A stretch of DNA of 64,000 nucleotides, from contig JARFIW010001480.1 in the NCBI GenBank assembly GCA_036346225.1, positions 12,617,001-12,681,000 on the forward strand. Direction: 5' to 3'. The stretch's first letter is position 1, and each line of letters begins with the position of its first letter. This document shows, piece after piece, positions 1 to 8,900 of the stretch. The position numbers and the translations under genes are program-made. The stretch comes from Platerodrilus igneus. Its lineage: Eukaryota; Arthropoda; Insecta; Coleoptera; Lycidae. The notes beneath the pieces were generated by a model. The model searched no databases and was not told the origin of the DNA. It saw only the letters and a program-made list of their open reading frames with translations.

Positions 1-260
1 TTCTTGGGGGCAGGTCCCTCAACCGTTGGTGCGGTCGGTCGTTTGATCCCAGATGGTCCGGCAACGGGGACAGCCACACCATGTTTGGTATCCTTGTGCC
101 GTTTAAGGTTGTCCTTCCGTGAGAAGGATGCAGGGCATGCATCGCAAACAAAAAGACCGGTGGATTTCGATCCCACGTCATGCTGCTGGAACAGATGTCG
201 TTTTAAATTATCACCCCTTGAGAAGACAGCCCCGCAGACGTTGCACACGAATGATGCCAT
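1..260 (-). CDS. C2H2 zinc-finger protein, N-terminus (partial, left arm)
   Basis: The minus-strand ATG lies at 260-258 and the frame is open to the window edge, about 86 codons. Two C2H2 fingers are visible, each C-x2-C-x12-H-x4-H: the first begins CNVCG near residue 6, the second CDACP near residue 37. Both share the core DNLKRH before the first histidine. It is the mirror copy of the start of the zinc-finger/polymerase gene at 4185 and is intact here, whereas the right-arm copy has two one-base losses in runs of G. By symmetry, the polymerase part should lie left of this window. The fingers suggest DNA binding; the actual role is not known. Confidence 0.8.
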   Translation of the reverse strand, partial: MASFVCNVCGAVFSRGDNLKRHLFQQHDVGSKSTGLFVCDACPASFSRKDNLKRHKDTKHGVAVPVAGPSGIKRPTAPTVEGPAPK

Positions 261-327
261 TTTCTATAAAGAAATTAAAACTGGTCAAAGACTTTTAACA
301 GTTGTAACTAGCCGAAGACTAAACAAA

Positions 328-363
328 AACTGAATTTATATCGCCTCGTACCATGCTTTTATA
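328..363 (-). promoter_or_regulatory. TATA box and initiator of left-arm zinc-finger gene
   Basis: On the minus strand a TATAAAAG box (363-356) is followed 32 bases later by a TCAGTT initiator with predicted start at 331. The ATG is 71 bases further on. The arrangement is identical to the right-arm copy at 4084-4118. Confidence 0.7.
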
Positions 364-654
364 CATAATTGGTATAATTAGCTACTTTACTTTTAAAAAC
401 CCAGCGTCGTTTAACCTTGAGTAACATTCCAAACTAGTCTAATCACGTCTGTGAAAATCAATTTGCTTCTTGCTTACGCACTACAACTATAATTATAGGA
501 TATATCACTTTAACTTTCACTTCTACTCTAATTGTTTACAGACATTTCGAGCCTGGAATTTTTAAAGAAAACATTAATGAAGAAGGCAAGGTCACCTTTC
601 ACAATAAACCTTAGAAAGTTTGGGTGATTTCGGTAACAAGGACAGCTCAAATCG

Positions 655-688
655 TATAAAATACGAGCACGATTCCTCTATGTTCAGT
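655..688 (+). promoter_or_regulatory. TATA box and initiator of the 88-codon ORF
   Basis: TATAAAAT at 655-662 is followed by TCAGT with its A at 686, a spacing of 31. This start site lies downstream of the in-frame ATG at 680, so translation should begin at the next ATG, 716. The element's other two gene types show the same box-to-initiator spacing of 32. Confidence 0.65.
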
Positions 689-715
689 ACAAAATACAGC
701 ATAAAAGTAGATACA

Positions 716-982
716 ATGATATCCATTAAAGACGGTATAGTAATGTTTCGGCGGAGTTTGAGTGATGCTAGGATTAATATCGAACGTGGTTATATTTATG
801 GTGATGATATCGGATCATGTTATGACGACCCCAGGTGGATAAAGTTGCAACAAGCATGGACTGTTTGTGATCAATTCGACCGGAATCAAATAAATTCCCA
901 TGAATTATTGGATAAATTTGAAGAATTAAATTTATTGAGAGACTTTATGGAATGCTTTTTGAGCTATATAGAAAAATTATAA
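716..982 (+). CDS. Orphan 88-residue protein of the PolB element
   Basis: The ATG at 716 is the first after the predicted transcription start at 686. The frame is open upstream to a TTG at 620, but that part precedes the promoter. The protein is soluble-looking, without signal peptide or membrane segment, acidic, and ends in a helical leucine-rich tail (LLDKFEELNLL). A stretch starting DQFDRNQINSHE has the Ile and Glu spacing of a degenerate EF-hand loop but lacks several ligands, so calcium binding is doubtful. A poly(A) signal AATAAA follows at 1023-1028. It is transcribed toward the palindrome centre, upstream of the 266-codon ORF with its own promoter. I do not recognise the family. The right-arm copy at 3477-3737 is frameshifted. 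Confidence 0.6.
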   Translation: MISIKDGIVMFRRSLSDARINIERGYIYGDDIGSCYDDPRWIKLQQAWTVCDQFDRNQINSHELLDKFEELNLLRDFMECFLSYIEKL

Positions 983-1022
983 TTGTAAAAGTTTTGTATG
1001 TGTATTTTACGGTAAATTTATA

Positions 1023-1028
1023 AATAAA
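1023..1028 (+). terminator. Poly(A) signal of the 88-codon ORF
   Basis: AATAAA lies 40 bases after the stop codon and is followed by AT-rich sequence. It is followed within about 100 bases by the next promoter. Confidence 0.5.
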
Positions 1029-1108
1029 AATGTTAATATTATTCGAATATTTATCATTCTAAGTCATCCGAGTACAATTTACGCATGCGCAACAACAACC
1101 CTGAAACA

Positions 1109-1143
1109 TTTAAAAGGATGACCTGCATAGGATCCCTCTCAGT
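1109..1143 (+). promoter_or_regulatory. TATA-like box and initiator of the 266-codon ORF
   Basis: TTTAAAAG at 1109-1116 is followed by TCAGTC with its A at 1141, 32 bases from the box start. The ATG at 1170 is the first ATG downstream. Confidence 0.6.
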
Positions 1144-1169
1144 CATCTCGGTGAAATCAGTGCAAAGCA

Positions 1170-1970
1170 ATGGAGTCTGTAGATGTTAATAATACACAAG
1201 TATCGTATACCGAAAATCTGATTAATAAGTTTACGTATAGTTTAAGTGAATTGGGTGAACACCCTCATAATGTGGAAATTGGGTTTGTTATAAACCAGAG
1301 AATAAAACCCGTATTACGATTGGTGTGTAGCAAGAAATATTGTGGAAACCATGTTCTGGAATTGACATACGAAAATTGGTTGGCATTTACAAATTTTCAA
1401 GTGGAATTTCAAATCAACGTATTTTCCCGTGACGTGCTAAACACTCGATTAAATGGTGCACTCGAAACGGAAGATCTACACATACAACTAGGAGGTCCGT
1501 TTTTTATCACTCTGTCGCCAGTGTCCGAATCAACCGAGGACGAAACGTTCCAGTTAAAAATAATAATGGGTGATAGCTCGATAGTTATAAATGAATTGGA
1601 GTGCCGTAAACTATTCCATATGCGAGAGCTGTTTGAGTATCAACTTAAACAGTTGGAAAGTCGTGACTTCCCAGCATTATACAGCGAATTAGTAGGATTT
1701 GTTGCTAATTATAATTTAAATGATTGCGATGGGTTTAATACTCTGACTGAAGGGGAGAAACGAATTAAAATCTTGATTGAAGGCGAAGTTCGAATTGGCA
1801 ATATTTTATTCTACAACGAATTGAATCAGAGCGCCCTAAATGCTTTGGAGCTGGTTATATGCTTTCCGGATATATTTGTGCAAGACGTGATACGTACAAG
1901 AACATTAGTGGAAATGTTTAGACGTTTAAATTTGTTGGAATCTGAAGATTCTGGTTATGGTGATAACTAG
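1170..1970 (+). CDS. Orphan 266-residue protein of the PolB element
   Basis: Intact ORF from an ATG in good context (agcaATGg) to a TAG at 1968-1970. The product is a soluble-looking acidic protein with no signal peptide, no membrane segment and no metal-binding cluster. It is a mix of hydrophobic strands and charged loops, with a helical region around residues 145-175 (CRKLFHMRELFEYQLKQLE) and a C-terminal acidic tail ending ESEDSGYGDN. It reads toward the palindrome centre and is the gene nearest the element tip, about 290 bases away. An uninterrupted frame of 266 codons in AT-rich DNA argues for recent function. I do not recognise the family. It could be a structural, DNA-binding or host-interaction protein, but nothing visible decides. 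The right-arm copy (2534-3296) is broken by several indels. Confidence 0.72.
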   Translation: MESVDVNNTQVSYTENLINKFTYSLSELGEHPHNVEIGFVINQRIKPVLRLVCSKKYCGNHVLELTYENWLAFTNFQVEFQINVFSRDVLNTRLNGALETEDLHIQLGGPFFITLSPVSESTEDETFQLKIIMGDSSIVINELECRKLFHMRELFEYQLKQLESRDFPALYSELVGFVANYNLNDCDGFNTLTEGEKRIKILIEGEVRIGNILFYNELNQSALNALELVICFPDIFVQDVIRTRTLVEMFRRLNLLESEDSGYGDN

Positions 1971-2229
1971 AAAGAGTATTTTATAAAAGACAGTCCAAGA
2001 GACGTGGATGTAAATGTATTGTTATTATAAATATATTGTAAATTTTTGAAAAAGTATAAATAGACTCGTTGTTGTTATTTATTTAGTATAGTTTGAGATT
2101 TTTTGAGTAAACACATGATTATCTGTTCTGGAGAGGTTTAATCATACAGCGCTATAAACAGGTTACCGTTTGAGCTGCATATTCAGGTTATCAGTACTGC
2201 GGGCCTGGTACAAAGTTGAATGAACGCTT

Positions 2230-2290
2230 AGCAGAGGTGATCCTGGAATAAACGAATTATAATTCGTTTATTCCAGGATCACCTCTAGTC
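2230..2290. other. Perfect palindrome at the arm junction
   Basis: About 27 bases on each side of 2259/2260 are exact reverse complements with no loop, from agaggtgatcctgg outward to inward. Beyond that the arms continue with indels. This is the inferred tip of the element. No matching copy of this tip is seen near the far end of the polymerase gene (8000-8400). Confidence 0.85.
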
Positions 2291-2533
2291 TGGTTCATTC
2301 AACTTTGACCAGTGCCCGCAGTACTGATAACCTGAATATGCAGCTCAAACGGTAACCTGTTTATGCGCTGTTGATTAAACCTCTCCAGAACAGATAATCA
2401 TGTGTTTACTCAAAAATCTCAAACTATCTAAATAAATAAACAACAACGAGTCTTTTATACTTTTTCATTTACAATATATTTATAATAACATTTACATCCA
2501 CGTCTCTTGGACTGTCTTTATAAAATACTCTTT

Positions 2534-3296
2534 CTAGTTATCACCATAACCAGAATCTTCAGATTCCAACAAATTTAAACGTCTAAAATTTCCACTAATG
2601 TTCTTGTGTATCACGTCTTGCACAATATCCGGAAAGCATATAACCAGCTCCAAAGCATTTAGGGCGTCTGATTCAATTCGTTGTAGAAAAAATATTGCCA
2701 ATTCGAACTTCGCCTTCAATCAAGATTTTAATTCGTTTCTCCCTTCAGTCAGAGTATTAAACCCATCGCAATCATTTAAATTATAATTAGCAACAAATCC
2801 TTAATCGCTGTATAATGCTGGAGTCACGATTTCCAACTGTTTGTTGATACTCAAACAGCTCTCGCATATGGAATAGTTTACGGCACTCAATTCATTTATA
2901 ACTATCGAGCTATCACCCATTATTATTTTAACTGGAACGTTTCGTCCTCGGTTGATTCGGACACTGGGACGAGTGATAACGGACCTCTAGTTGTATGTGT
3001 AGATCTTCCGTTTCGAGTGCACCATTTAATCGAGTGTTTAGCACGTCACGGGAAAATACGTTGATTTGAAATTCCACTTGAAAATTTGTAAATGCCAACC
3101 AATTTTCGTATGTCAATTCCAGAACATGGTTTCCAATATTTGCTACACCAATCGTAATACGGGTTTTATTCTCTGGTTTATAACAAACCCAATTTACATT
3201 ATGAGGGTGTTCACCCAATTCACTTAAACTATACGTAAACTTATTAATCAGATTTTCGGTATACGATACTTGTGTATTAACATCTACAGACTCCAT
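2534..3296 (-). pseudogene. Frameshifted copy of the 266-residue orphan ORF (right arm)
   Basis: The ATG is at 3296-3294 and the terminal acidic tail is at 2534. The coding sequence follows the left-arm gene closely but is broken by several small indels, including a loss near residue 7, a disrupted stretch near residues 105-125 and another near 195-215. The changes are overwhelmingly indels, which fits sequencing error at least as well as neutral decay. Confidence 0.8.
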
Positions 3297-3476
3297 TGCT
3301 TTGCACTGATTTCACCGAGATGACTGAGAGGATCCTATGCAGGTCATCCTTTAAATGTTTCAGGGTTGTTGTTCATGCGTAAATTGTACTCGGATGACTT
3401 AGAATGATAAATATTCGAATAATATTAACATTTTATTTATAAATTTACCGTAAAATACACATACAAACTTTTACAA

Positions 3477-3737
3477 TTATAATTTTTCTATATAGCTCAA
3501 AAGCATTCCATAAAGTCTCTCAATAAATTTAATTCTTCAAATTTATCCAATAATTCATGGGAATTTATTTGATTCCGGTCGAATTGATCACAAACAGTCC
3601 ATGCTTGTTGCAACTTTATCCACCTGGGGTCGTCATCATGATCCGATATCACCATAAATATAACCACGTTCGATATTAATCCTAGCATCACTCAAACTCC
3701 GCCGAAACATTACTATACCGTCTTTAATGGATATCAT
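3477..3737 (-). pseudogene. Frameshifted copy of the 88-residue orphan ORF (right arm)
   Basis: The ATG equivalent to the left-arm start is at 3737. The frame breaks near the Gly-Asp-Asp stretch (one codon region altered at about 3636-3660), and the end is cut early because a run of five T is four T here, giving a premature TGA after MECF. Confidence 0.75.
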
Positions 3738-4083
3738 TGTATCTACTTTATGCTGTATTTTGTACTGAACATAGAGGAATCGTGCTCGTATTTTATACAA
3801 TTTGACTGTCCTTGTTACCGAAATCACCCAAACTTTCTAAGGTTTATGTGAAAGGTGACCTTGCCTTCTTCATTAATGTTTTCTTTTAAAAATTCCAGGC
3901 TCGAAATGTCTGTAAACAATTAGAGTAGAAGTGAAAGTTAAAGTGATTATCCTATAATTATAGTTGTAGTGCGTAGCAAGAAGCAAATTGATTTTCACCG
4001 ACGTGATTAGACTAGTTTGGAATGTTACTCAAGGTTAAACGACGCTGGTTTTAAAAGTAAAGTAGCTAATTATACCAATTATG

Positions 4084-4118
4084 TATAAAAGCATGGTACG
4101 AGGCGATATAAATTCAGT
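4084..4118 (+). promoter_or_regulatory. TATA box and initiator of the zinc-finger/PolB gene
   Basis: TATAAAAG at 4084-4091, then TCAGTT with its A at 4116, spacing 32. The first ATG downstream is at 4185. Confidence 0.7.
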
Positions 4119-4266
4119 TTTGTTTAGTCTTCGGCTAGTTACAACTGTTAAAGTCTTTGACCAGTTTTAATTTCTTTATAGAAAATGGCATCATTCGTGT
4201 GCAACGTCTGCGGGCTGTCTTCTCAAGGGTGATAATTTAAAACGACATCTGTTCCAGCAGCATGAC

Positions 4267-4635
4267 GTGGATCGAAATCCACCGGTCTTTGTTTGCGATG
4301 CATGCCCTGCATCCTTCTCACGGAAGGACAACCTTAAACGGCACAAGGATACCAAACATGGTGTGGCTGTCCCGTTGCCGGACCATCTGGGATCAAACGA
4401 CCGACCGCACCAACGCTTGAGGGACCTGCCCCAAGAAGTCGCGGAGATGCGTGGTGCAATGTTGACGTTGTCAACTTGGCAGCCCACCAGCGATCTAACG
4501 CGCACAAGACCGTGCTGCCGTGTCCTGGATGGAGGTGTAGAAGTAGTAGCAACCGCGTTCAAAGTCGAATTACAACTTTCCGCATTAACAATGTTGACTC
4601 TACTATGTATTTATAAGTATTTTGTATTTGCTTAG
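4267..4635 (+). CDS. Right-arm zinc-finger segment of the PolB gene
   Basis: Open frame holding the second C2H2 finger (CDACP...H-x4-H) followed by a proline- and charge-rich linker. The first finger, upstream at 4185-4260, is in another frame because two runs of four G in the left arm are three G here. The segment continues past the point where the palindrome can be checked (about 4438), so the rest is known from this copy only. It should be read as part of the gene at 4185-7998, not as a separate gene. Confidence 0.6.
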   Translation: MDRNPPVFVCDACPASFSRKDNLKRHKDTKHGVAVPLPDHLGSNDRPHQRLRDLPQEVAEMRGAMLTLSTWQPTSDLTRTRPCCRVLDGGVEVVATAFKVELQLSALTMLTLLCIYKYFVFA

Positions 4636-4663
4636 TTTGTATTTTTAGGTCTATTGATTTTCT

Positions 4664-5057
4664 ATGCGAGCAGAAGGAGAGGTTCATACCCTAGTCGGGG
4701 AACAGCTGGTTATACACACCTCCCTCAAGGTGAACTTGGAGGTATTTGGTGGTTACACCAAGATGGCTGCGGTAGAGGGTGTTGAAGATGTTAAATCCTT
4801 CAACACTGAAATGTTGTGGTCACCCTCCAGTGACCTGGGAGCGGTCTACAACACCTTTGTGGAGAGGATGTCGGCTAAGTCGGACGAGTTCCAAGAACGT
4901 GATTCTGGTAAGTTTCTACAATTATTAATTTTTCTAATTTTAAATTTTAGGATGGACTCTGAAACAGGTGTTGTACTTGGAGGTAAATGTTAACAAGTAC
5001 CAACCAATGCGGTTCATCTTATATCGAGCTTCTAAATGGATTCAGGAGAAGCATGCC
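4664..5057 (+). CDS. Conserved N-terminal region of the PolB gene, two exons
   Basis: The frame from 4664 runs through a conserved block (SDLGAVYNTFVERM) to a GT at 4908. After removal of 4908-4950 it continues as DSGWTLK and on through a second block (VNVRNQDDACFAW) to about 5095. The continuity across the splice, and the match to the N-terminal block that I know from arthropod PolB proteins, support splicing. Beyond 5095 indels break the frame. Confidence 0.6.
4908..4950 (+). other. 43-base GT-AG intron in the PolB gene
   Basis: GTAAGT at 4908-4913 and a T-rich tract ending TTTTAG at 4950. Splicing joins ...RDS-G and WTLK in frame. At 43 bases it is unusually short, near the lower limit for arthropod introns. 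Confidence 0.65.
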
Positions 5058-5545
5058 ATCGTTAACGTGCGAAACCAAGACGACGCATGTTTTGCCTGGT
5101 GGTGATGGCGGCTGAATCCTGGACATGTTCATCCGCAAAGGATCAGTAGCTACCCATTACTCGACTGTGCTCGACGTGACAGGAGTACAGTTCCACATAA
5201 AGGACATTCCAGGTTTGAGGAGCAGAACGACATCAGCATCAACGTCTTTGGGGTAGAAGGCAAGTCCATCGTTGGACCGCTACATTTCACCGCTAATAAA
5301 AGGGTTCGGCATGTGAACCTGCTGTACATTCAGGATGGATGCAAGTCCCACTACTGTTGGATCAAAGATTTGGGAAGCTAGTGGTAAGCAGATCTCGATC
5401 ATACCCGCAAATGGATTTGCGATGGATGCTTGGTTTCCATCCGAAGACAAATTACACCAACACTCAACAAACGACTGCAACCATGTGGTGACAACCATGG
5501 AACCACTTCAACAACATCCTCGAGTTCACCAACATCCACAAACAA

Positions 5546-5827
5546 ATGCGGGTACCGTTCGTGATTTATGCTGACTTCGAAAGTGTGTTGAAGCCTATTA
5601 GCTCTGCAGTTCCGGATCCCACCTCTTCCTTCACCAACAGCACACAACACCACGAACCCTTCAGTTTTGCATACTATATCAAATGTTCATACGATGACTC
5701 GTTTAACAAGTTTGAGCTGTACAGAGGACCTGAAACCGCAAAAGTTTTTATGGAAAAGATGAAAGAGGAAGCCCAACGATTAGAAAATTTTAAAACAAAC
5801 ACCCCATGCTTCCAATGGAACCCCTAG
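5546..5827 (+). CDS. PolB exonuclease I segment
   Basis: Open segment carrying Exo I (VIYADFESVLK, Asp and Glu being the metal ligands of the proofreading site) and about 70 residues of the following region. The frame is lost near 5805, where the neighbouring frame starting at 5806 takes over. It is part of the gene at 4185-7998. Confidence 0.8.
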   Translation: MRVPFVIYADFESVLKPISSAVPDPTSSFTNSTQHHEPFSFAYYIKCSYDDSFNKFELYRGPETAKVFMEKMKEEAQRLENFKTNTPCFQWNP

Positions 5828-7101
5828 ATGAGTTATTGTTTTATATGGTTGAGGAGTGTGGCATCTGCAAAAAACCATTAGGAGATGATCGAGTGAGGGA
5901 TCACTGCCATCTTACGGGGGAATTTCGCTTTGCAGCACATAGCGCGTGCAAAATTAATTACAGAGTACCTCATTTCATCCCGGTGGTGTTTCATAACCTA
6001 AGCGGTTATGATTCACATTTCATTGTGAAAGAGTTGGGGTATGATAAAGAGAGGGTTACTGTCATCCCGAATAATAAGGAGAGGTTCATATCGTTTACAA
6101 AAAACGTTAGATTGTCTAAGGAAAACGACGATGAAACTGAAGAATCTTTTATTACACTGAGATTTGTAGACTCCTTACGCTTCATGGCATCTAGCTTAAA
6201 TAAACTAGCCTCCAACTTGAATGCTGAACAGTTTGTTGAACTAAAAAGCTGTTTCCCCAATGCCGAAGAGTTTGCTCTATTACGTCGGAAGGGTGTGTTC
6301 CCGTACGACTACGTGAAAGGTATTACCGTATTGGAAGAAAAGGCTCTACCACCACAAAATGCTTTCTACAACGGTCTAACCGCCACAGCGGTGTCGTATG
6401 CAGATTATGAACACGCACAGAATGTATGGAGAACATTCAAAATCCGAACGCTTGGGGAATACAGCGATCTTTATTTGAAAACAGACGTTTTGTTACTAGC
6501 AGACATTTTCGAGAACTTCAGAGACGTCTGCACAAAAACCTATGATCTAGACCCATGCCAGTACGTGACTGCTCCTAGTTTGAGTTGGGATGCCATGTTG
6601 AAGCGCACTGGGGTGAAGCTCGAGTTGTTGACCGATGTCAGTATGCAACATTTTATCAAGAAAGGAATACGTGGTGGGTTAACCCAGTGCAGCGGTCGGT
6701 ATGCTAAAGCCAACAATAAGTATATGGAAGACTACAACCCTGACGAGTCATCCAAGTACTTAACGTATCTGGATGCTAACAATTTATACGGATGGGCCAT
6801 GTCCCAACATTTACCCATTAGCGGCTTTAGATGGTTAAACACGGACCAGGTACATCGTATAAAACATGAAATATTAAATATTCCAAGCACGCACGAAAAG
6901 GGTATATTTTGGAAGTTGATATACAGTATCCAGAACATCTTCACAACGACCACAATGACTTGCCTTTCTGCCCTGAATCGATGGTACCTCCAACGCCGTT
7001 TTCGAAGACGCCTAAGTTACTCGCCACCCTTCTGGACAAAACAAAATACATTGTTCACTATCGCAACTTGCAGCAGGCTCTGCGTAACGGTCTGCAATTA
7101 A
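5806..7101 (+). CDS. PolB exonuclease II/III and palm segment
   Basis: The longest intact part, 431 codons. It begins with a Cys/His cluster (CGICKKPL, then DHCHLTG and a later Cys) that resembles the zinc site of recombination endonuclease VII proteins. Exo II (NLSGYDSHF), Exo III ([11 protein letters not shown]) and polymerase motif A ([11 protein letters not shown]) follow. From about 6915 the frame no longer encodes polymerase; the correct frame there is 6909-7190. Motif A has Asn-Asn-Leu-Tyr-Gly in place of the common Ser-Leu-Tyr-Pro, as in other polymerases of this arthropod group. Confidence 0.85.
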   Translation: MLPMEPLDELLFYMVEECGICKKPLGDDRVRDHCHLTGEFRFAAHSACKINYRVPHFIPVVFHNLSGYDSHFIVKELGYDKERVTVIPNNKERFISFTKNVRLSKENDDETEESFITLRFVDSLRFMASSLNKLASNLNAEQFVELKSCFPNAEEFALLRRKGVFPYDYVKGITVLEEKALPPQNAFYNGLTATAVSYADYEHAQNVWRTFKIRTLGEYSDLYLKTDVLLLADIFENFRDVCTKTYDLDPCQYVTAPSLSWDAMLKRTGVKLELLTDVSMQHFIKKGIRGGLTQCSGRYAKANNKYMEDYNPDESSKYLTYLDANNLYGWAMSQHLPISGFRWLNTDQVHRIKHEILNIPSTHEKGIFWKLIYSIQNIFTTTTMTCLSALNRWYLQRRFRRRLSYSPPFWTKQNTLFTIATCSRLCVTVCN

Positions 7102-7190
7102 CTGTTGTGCATCGCGTGTTGGAGTTTGATCAGTCGACGTGGTTAAAACCCTACATTGATCTCAACACGAATCTCCGTACCTCTGCCTAA
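6909..7190 (+). CDS. PolB segment between motifs A and B
   Basis: The frame that continues the polymerase after the shift near 6920. It carries a short conserved stretch ([14 protein letters not shown]) and a conserved tail ([15 protein letters not shown]) just before motif B. Motif B itself ([11 protein letters not shown], about 7217-7255) lies in yet another frame, with a stop near 7327. Confidence 0.7.
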   Translation: MEVDIQYPEHLHNDHNDLPFCPESMVPPTPFSKTPKLLATLLDKTKYIVHYRNLQQALRNGLQLTVVHRVLEFDQSTWLKPYIDLNTNLRTSA

Positions 7191-7349
7191 CGCGTTTGAA
7201 AAGATTTTTCAAACTTATGAACAATGCGGTTTTTGGTAAAACAATGGAGAACGTGGACAAAAGGGTCGATGTCAAAATAGTCACGCGATGGGAACACGAC
7301 GGGAAAAGTTGTGCGCGAGTGGGCTAATAGCTAAACCTAACTTTAACAG

Positions 7350-7998
7350 TTGTACCGTGTTGGGGAAAATCTGGCGATTATACAGATGGATCGTGTTAAA
7401 GTTAATTATAATAAACCGATCTATGCAGGATTGTCAATTTTAGATTTGTCAAAATCTCTTATGTATGAGTTTCACTACAGTACCATGGTTCCTCTGTATG
7501 GTCCCAGATTGTCCCTGCTTTATACGGATACAGACTCTTTAGTTTAGTGTTGAGACGCCAGACTTGTACAGTGACATTAGCGCAAACATAATACATTTTG
7601 ATACAAGTGATTACCCTCCAAACAATAAATACAATATACCACTTGTGAACAAGAAAGTGCTCGGAAAATTTAAAGACGAGTTCAACGGTGATTTAGTTTT
7701 AGAGTTTGTGGGCAGCAGAGCCAAATCGTACTGCATTGTAGGAGAAAAGGATATTGTTAAAAAGATTAAGGGTGTTAGTCGTAGTGTGGTGGCTGGGATT
7801 AGTGTAGATAGTTTTAGGGGGGTGGTGGTTAATAATTCTGGTGCCCTTATGCATACGATGGTATCAATCCGGAGTAAGAAACACCAACTTTATACACAGC
7901 TTATTAATAAAATCAGTCTATCGGGTGCAGATGACAAGCGTTACGTCATCCCCGGAAGCATATCAACCTACGCATGGGGGCATAAGGATATAGGTTAA
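7350..7998 (+). CDS. PolB motif C and C-terminal segments
   Basis: Two frames split at about 7545. The first carries motif C (YTDTDSLV), with the two aspartates that bind catalytic metal. The second, from 7564, carries a conserved stretch (KVLGKFKDE, then LEFVGSRAKSY) typical of this polymerase group and ends at TAA 7996-7998. A GT donor overlaps the stop (7994), so the last codon may be spliced on. Confidence 0.75.
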
Positions 7999-8262
7999 GT
8001 TGTTTATATTTGTATATATTTTATTGTGTATATATAGTATGTAAGTTAGTTATAAGACATACCTACCATCCCCATCCTTAAAATTTCCTTTGTTCCCGGC
8101 GGCATGTGTTTACCTCCACGTGGTGTCTCTGGACGGTAAAACATATTGTTAACGACAATATGTCTTATTGACTGAAAACACGTTTCCTCTTTTTTTTACA
8201 TTAATCTCTTTTTGTTACAGGTCTATTTTAAACAACACATTAATTTCTATTTTTTGTTACAG
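7994..8262 (+). other. Possible 3'-terminal intron with duplicated acceptor
   Basis: A donor GTTAAG at 7994 could join acceptors at 8220 or 8262, both ending ttttgttacag. The two acceptor regions are an imperfect tandem copy of about 42 bases. Either splice would end the protein within three codons (Gly-stop or Gly-Leu-Phe-stop), so splicing would hardly change the product. A poly(A) signal AATAAA follows at 8334-8339. Confidence 0.35.
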
Positions 8263-8342
8263 GTTAAACTTTCGGCTACACACAGGAAATAATGTTATAC
8301 TTTGTAAAAATTGTAATAGTTTATTAAACTGTAAATAAATTA

Positions 8343-8900
8343 TTAAACTTTTGTGTTCTTAATTTTTGTGTTACTACCTGTTTGGTTAAAGCATATGCCA
8401 TAAATGGGTAAAAAAATGTAGAGGTTCCGGGCTTTAAAGTGTAACTTTGCAGGGGGTGCTCCGATTTTAAATCTGTTTGCAGATTCTAATTCTGCGTAAA
8501 ATTCTAAGCTAACAAGTTGTATCGCATGACTAAAAAATTTTATAAGAACGCTCAAAGGTCGCTACAGGTAAGAAATCTTAAAATGAGGGTAGCTCCCTTG
8601 GGGGTGGCGCAATCTAAAAAATTCTTAGAAATTCGGGTAGCTGAGAAAAATCTAATATTAATTGATACCAAACAAGATAGGTTTATCTCGAAAGATAAAA
8701 AAATGGCTAGTCGAAAAAAACTATTTGGTCCAGAATGTTAGCGGTAAAAAAAAATCTTAAAAATAGGTTTATCTCGTGTGTGGAAATGAGGATGCTCATT
8801 TATCTCGAAAGATGAAAAATTTAAGATAGGTTTATCTCGAAAGATGAAAAATGGTTAGTCGAAGAAAACTTTTTGGTCCAGATGTGTGAGGAAATGAGGG
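8343..8900 (+). repeat. Dispersed repeat with internal tandem copy
   Basis: A 58-base block (aggtttatctcgaaagat... to ttggtccaga) occurs at 8679-8736 and again at 8827-8884, period 148. The stretch 8590-8700 matches 45960-46050 in reverse complement with few changes. It lies directly upstream of the gypsy gag-pol remains and may be the 5' part of that element. Confidence 0.6.

Larger units (their letters stand above)
1..4438. repeat. Large head-to-head palindrome of a PolB element
   Basis: The sequence 2259 down to 1 is matched by 2260 up to about 4438. The centre is perfectly symmetric with no spacer (cgaatta at 2253-2259, taattcg at 2260-2266). Both arms hold the same gene order from the centre outward: 266-codon ORF, 88-codon ORF, divergent zinc-finger gene. 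The arms differ mostly by small indels and few substitutions. The left arm is still matching at base 1, so the palindrome continues outside the window. It could be two elements fused end to end, a replication dimer of a linear element, or a fold-back artefact of a long read. Confidence 0.93.
4185..7998 (+). pseudogene. Zinc-finger plus family B DNA polymerase gene, multiply frameshifted
   Basis: This is a template-directed DNA polymerase with 3'-5' exonuclease of the viral/Polinton-like family B type. In order: N-terminal C2H2 fingers (4185-4370), a linker, a conserved N-terminal region split by a short intron, a Cys/His finger-like stretch near 5410-5490, exonuclease motifs I (YADFE, about 5567), II ([11 protein letters not shown], about 5990) and III ([11 protein letters not shown], about 6470), a Cys/His cluster between Exo I and II, polymerase motif A (YLDANNLYG, about 6765), motif B ([11 protein letters not shown], about 7220) and motif C (YTDTDSL, about 7525). 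All catalytic motifs are present, but the frame shifts at least six times, including near 4215, 5100, 5320, 5805, 6920 and 7195. Several breaks lie in homopolymers, so the gene may be intact in the real genome. It diverges from the two orphan ORFs. Confidence 0.88.

Noticed and set aside
620..716. Upstream extension of the 88-codon ORF
   Set aside because: Open frame starts at a TTG, and the predicted transcription start (686) lies inside it, so it is not translated from that promoter.
4334..5653. Minus-strand ORFs over the PolB gene
   Set aside because: Shadows of the plus-strand polymerase gene, without motifs.
7994..8400. Right terminal repeat of the PolB element
   Set aside because: No match to the palindrome tip (gaattataattcg or the adjoining ggatcacctct) was found near the polymerase 3' end, so a second terminus cannot be supported.
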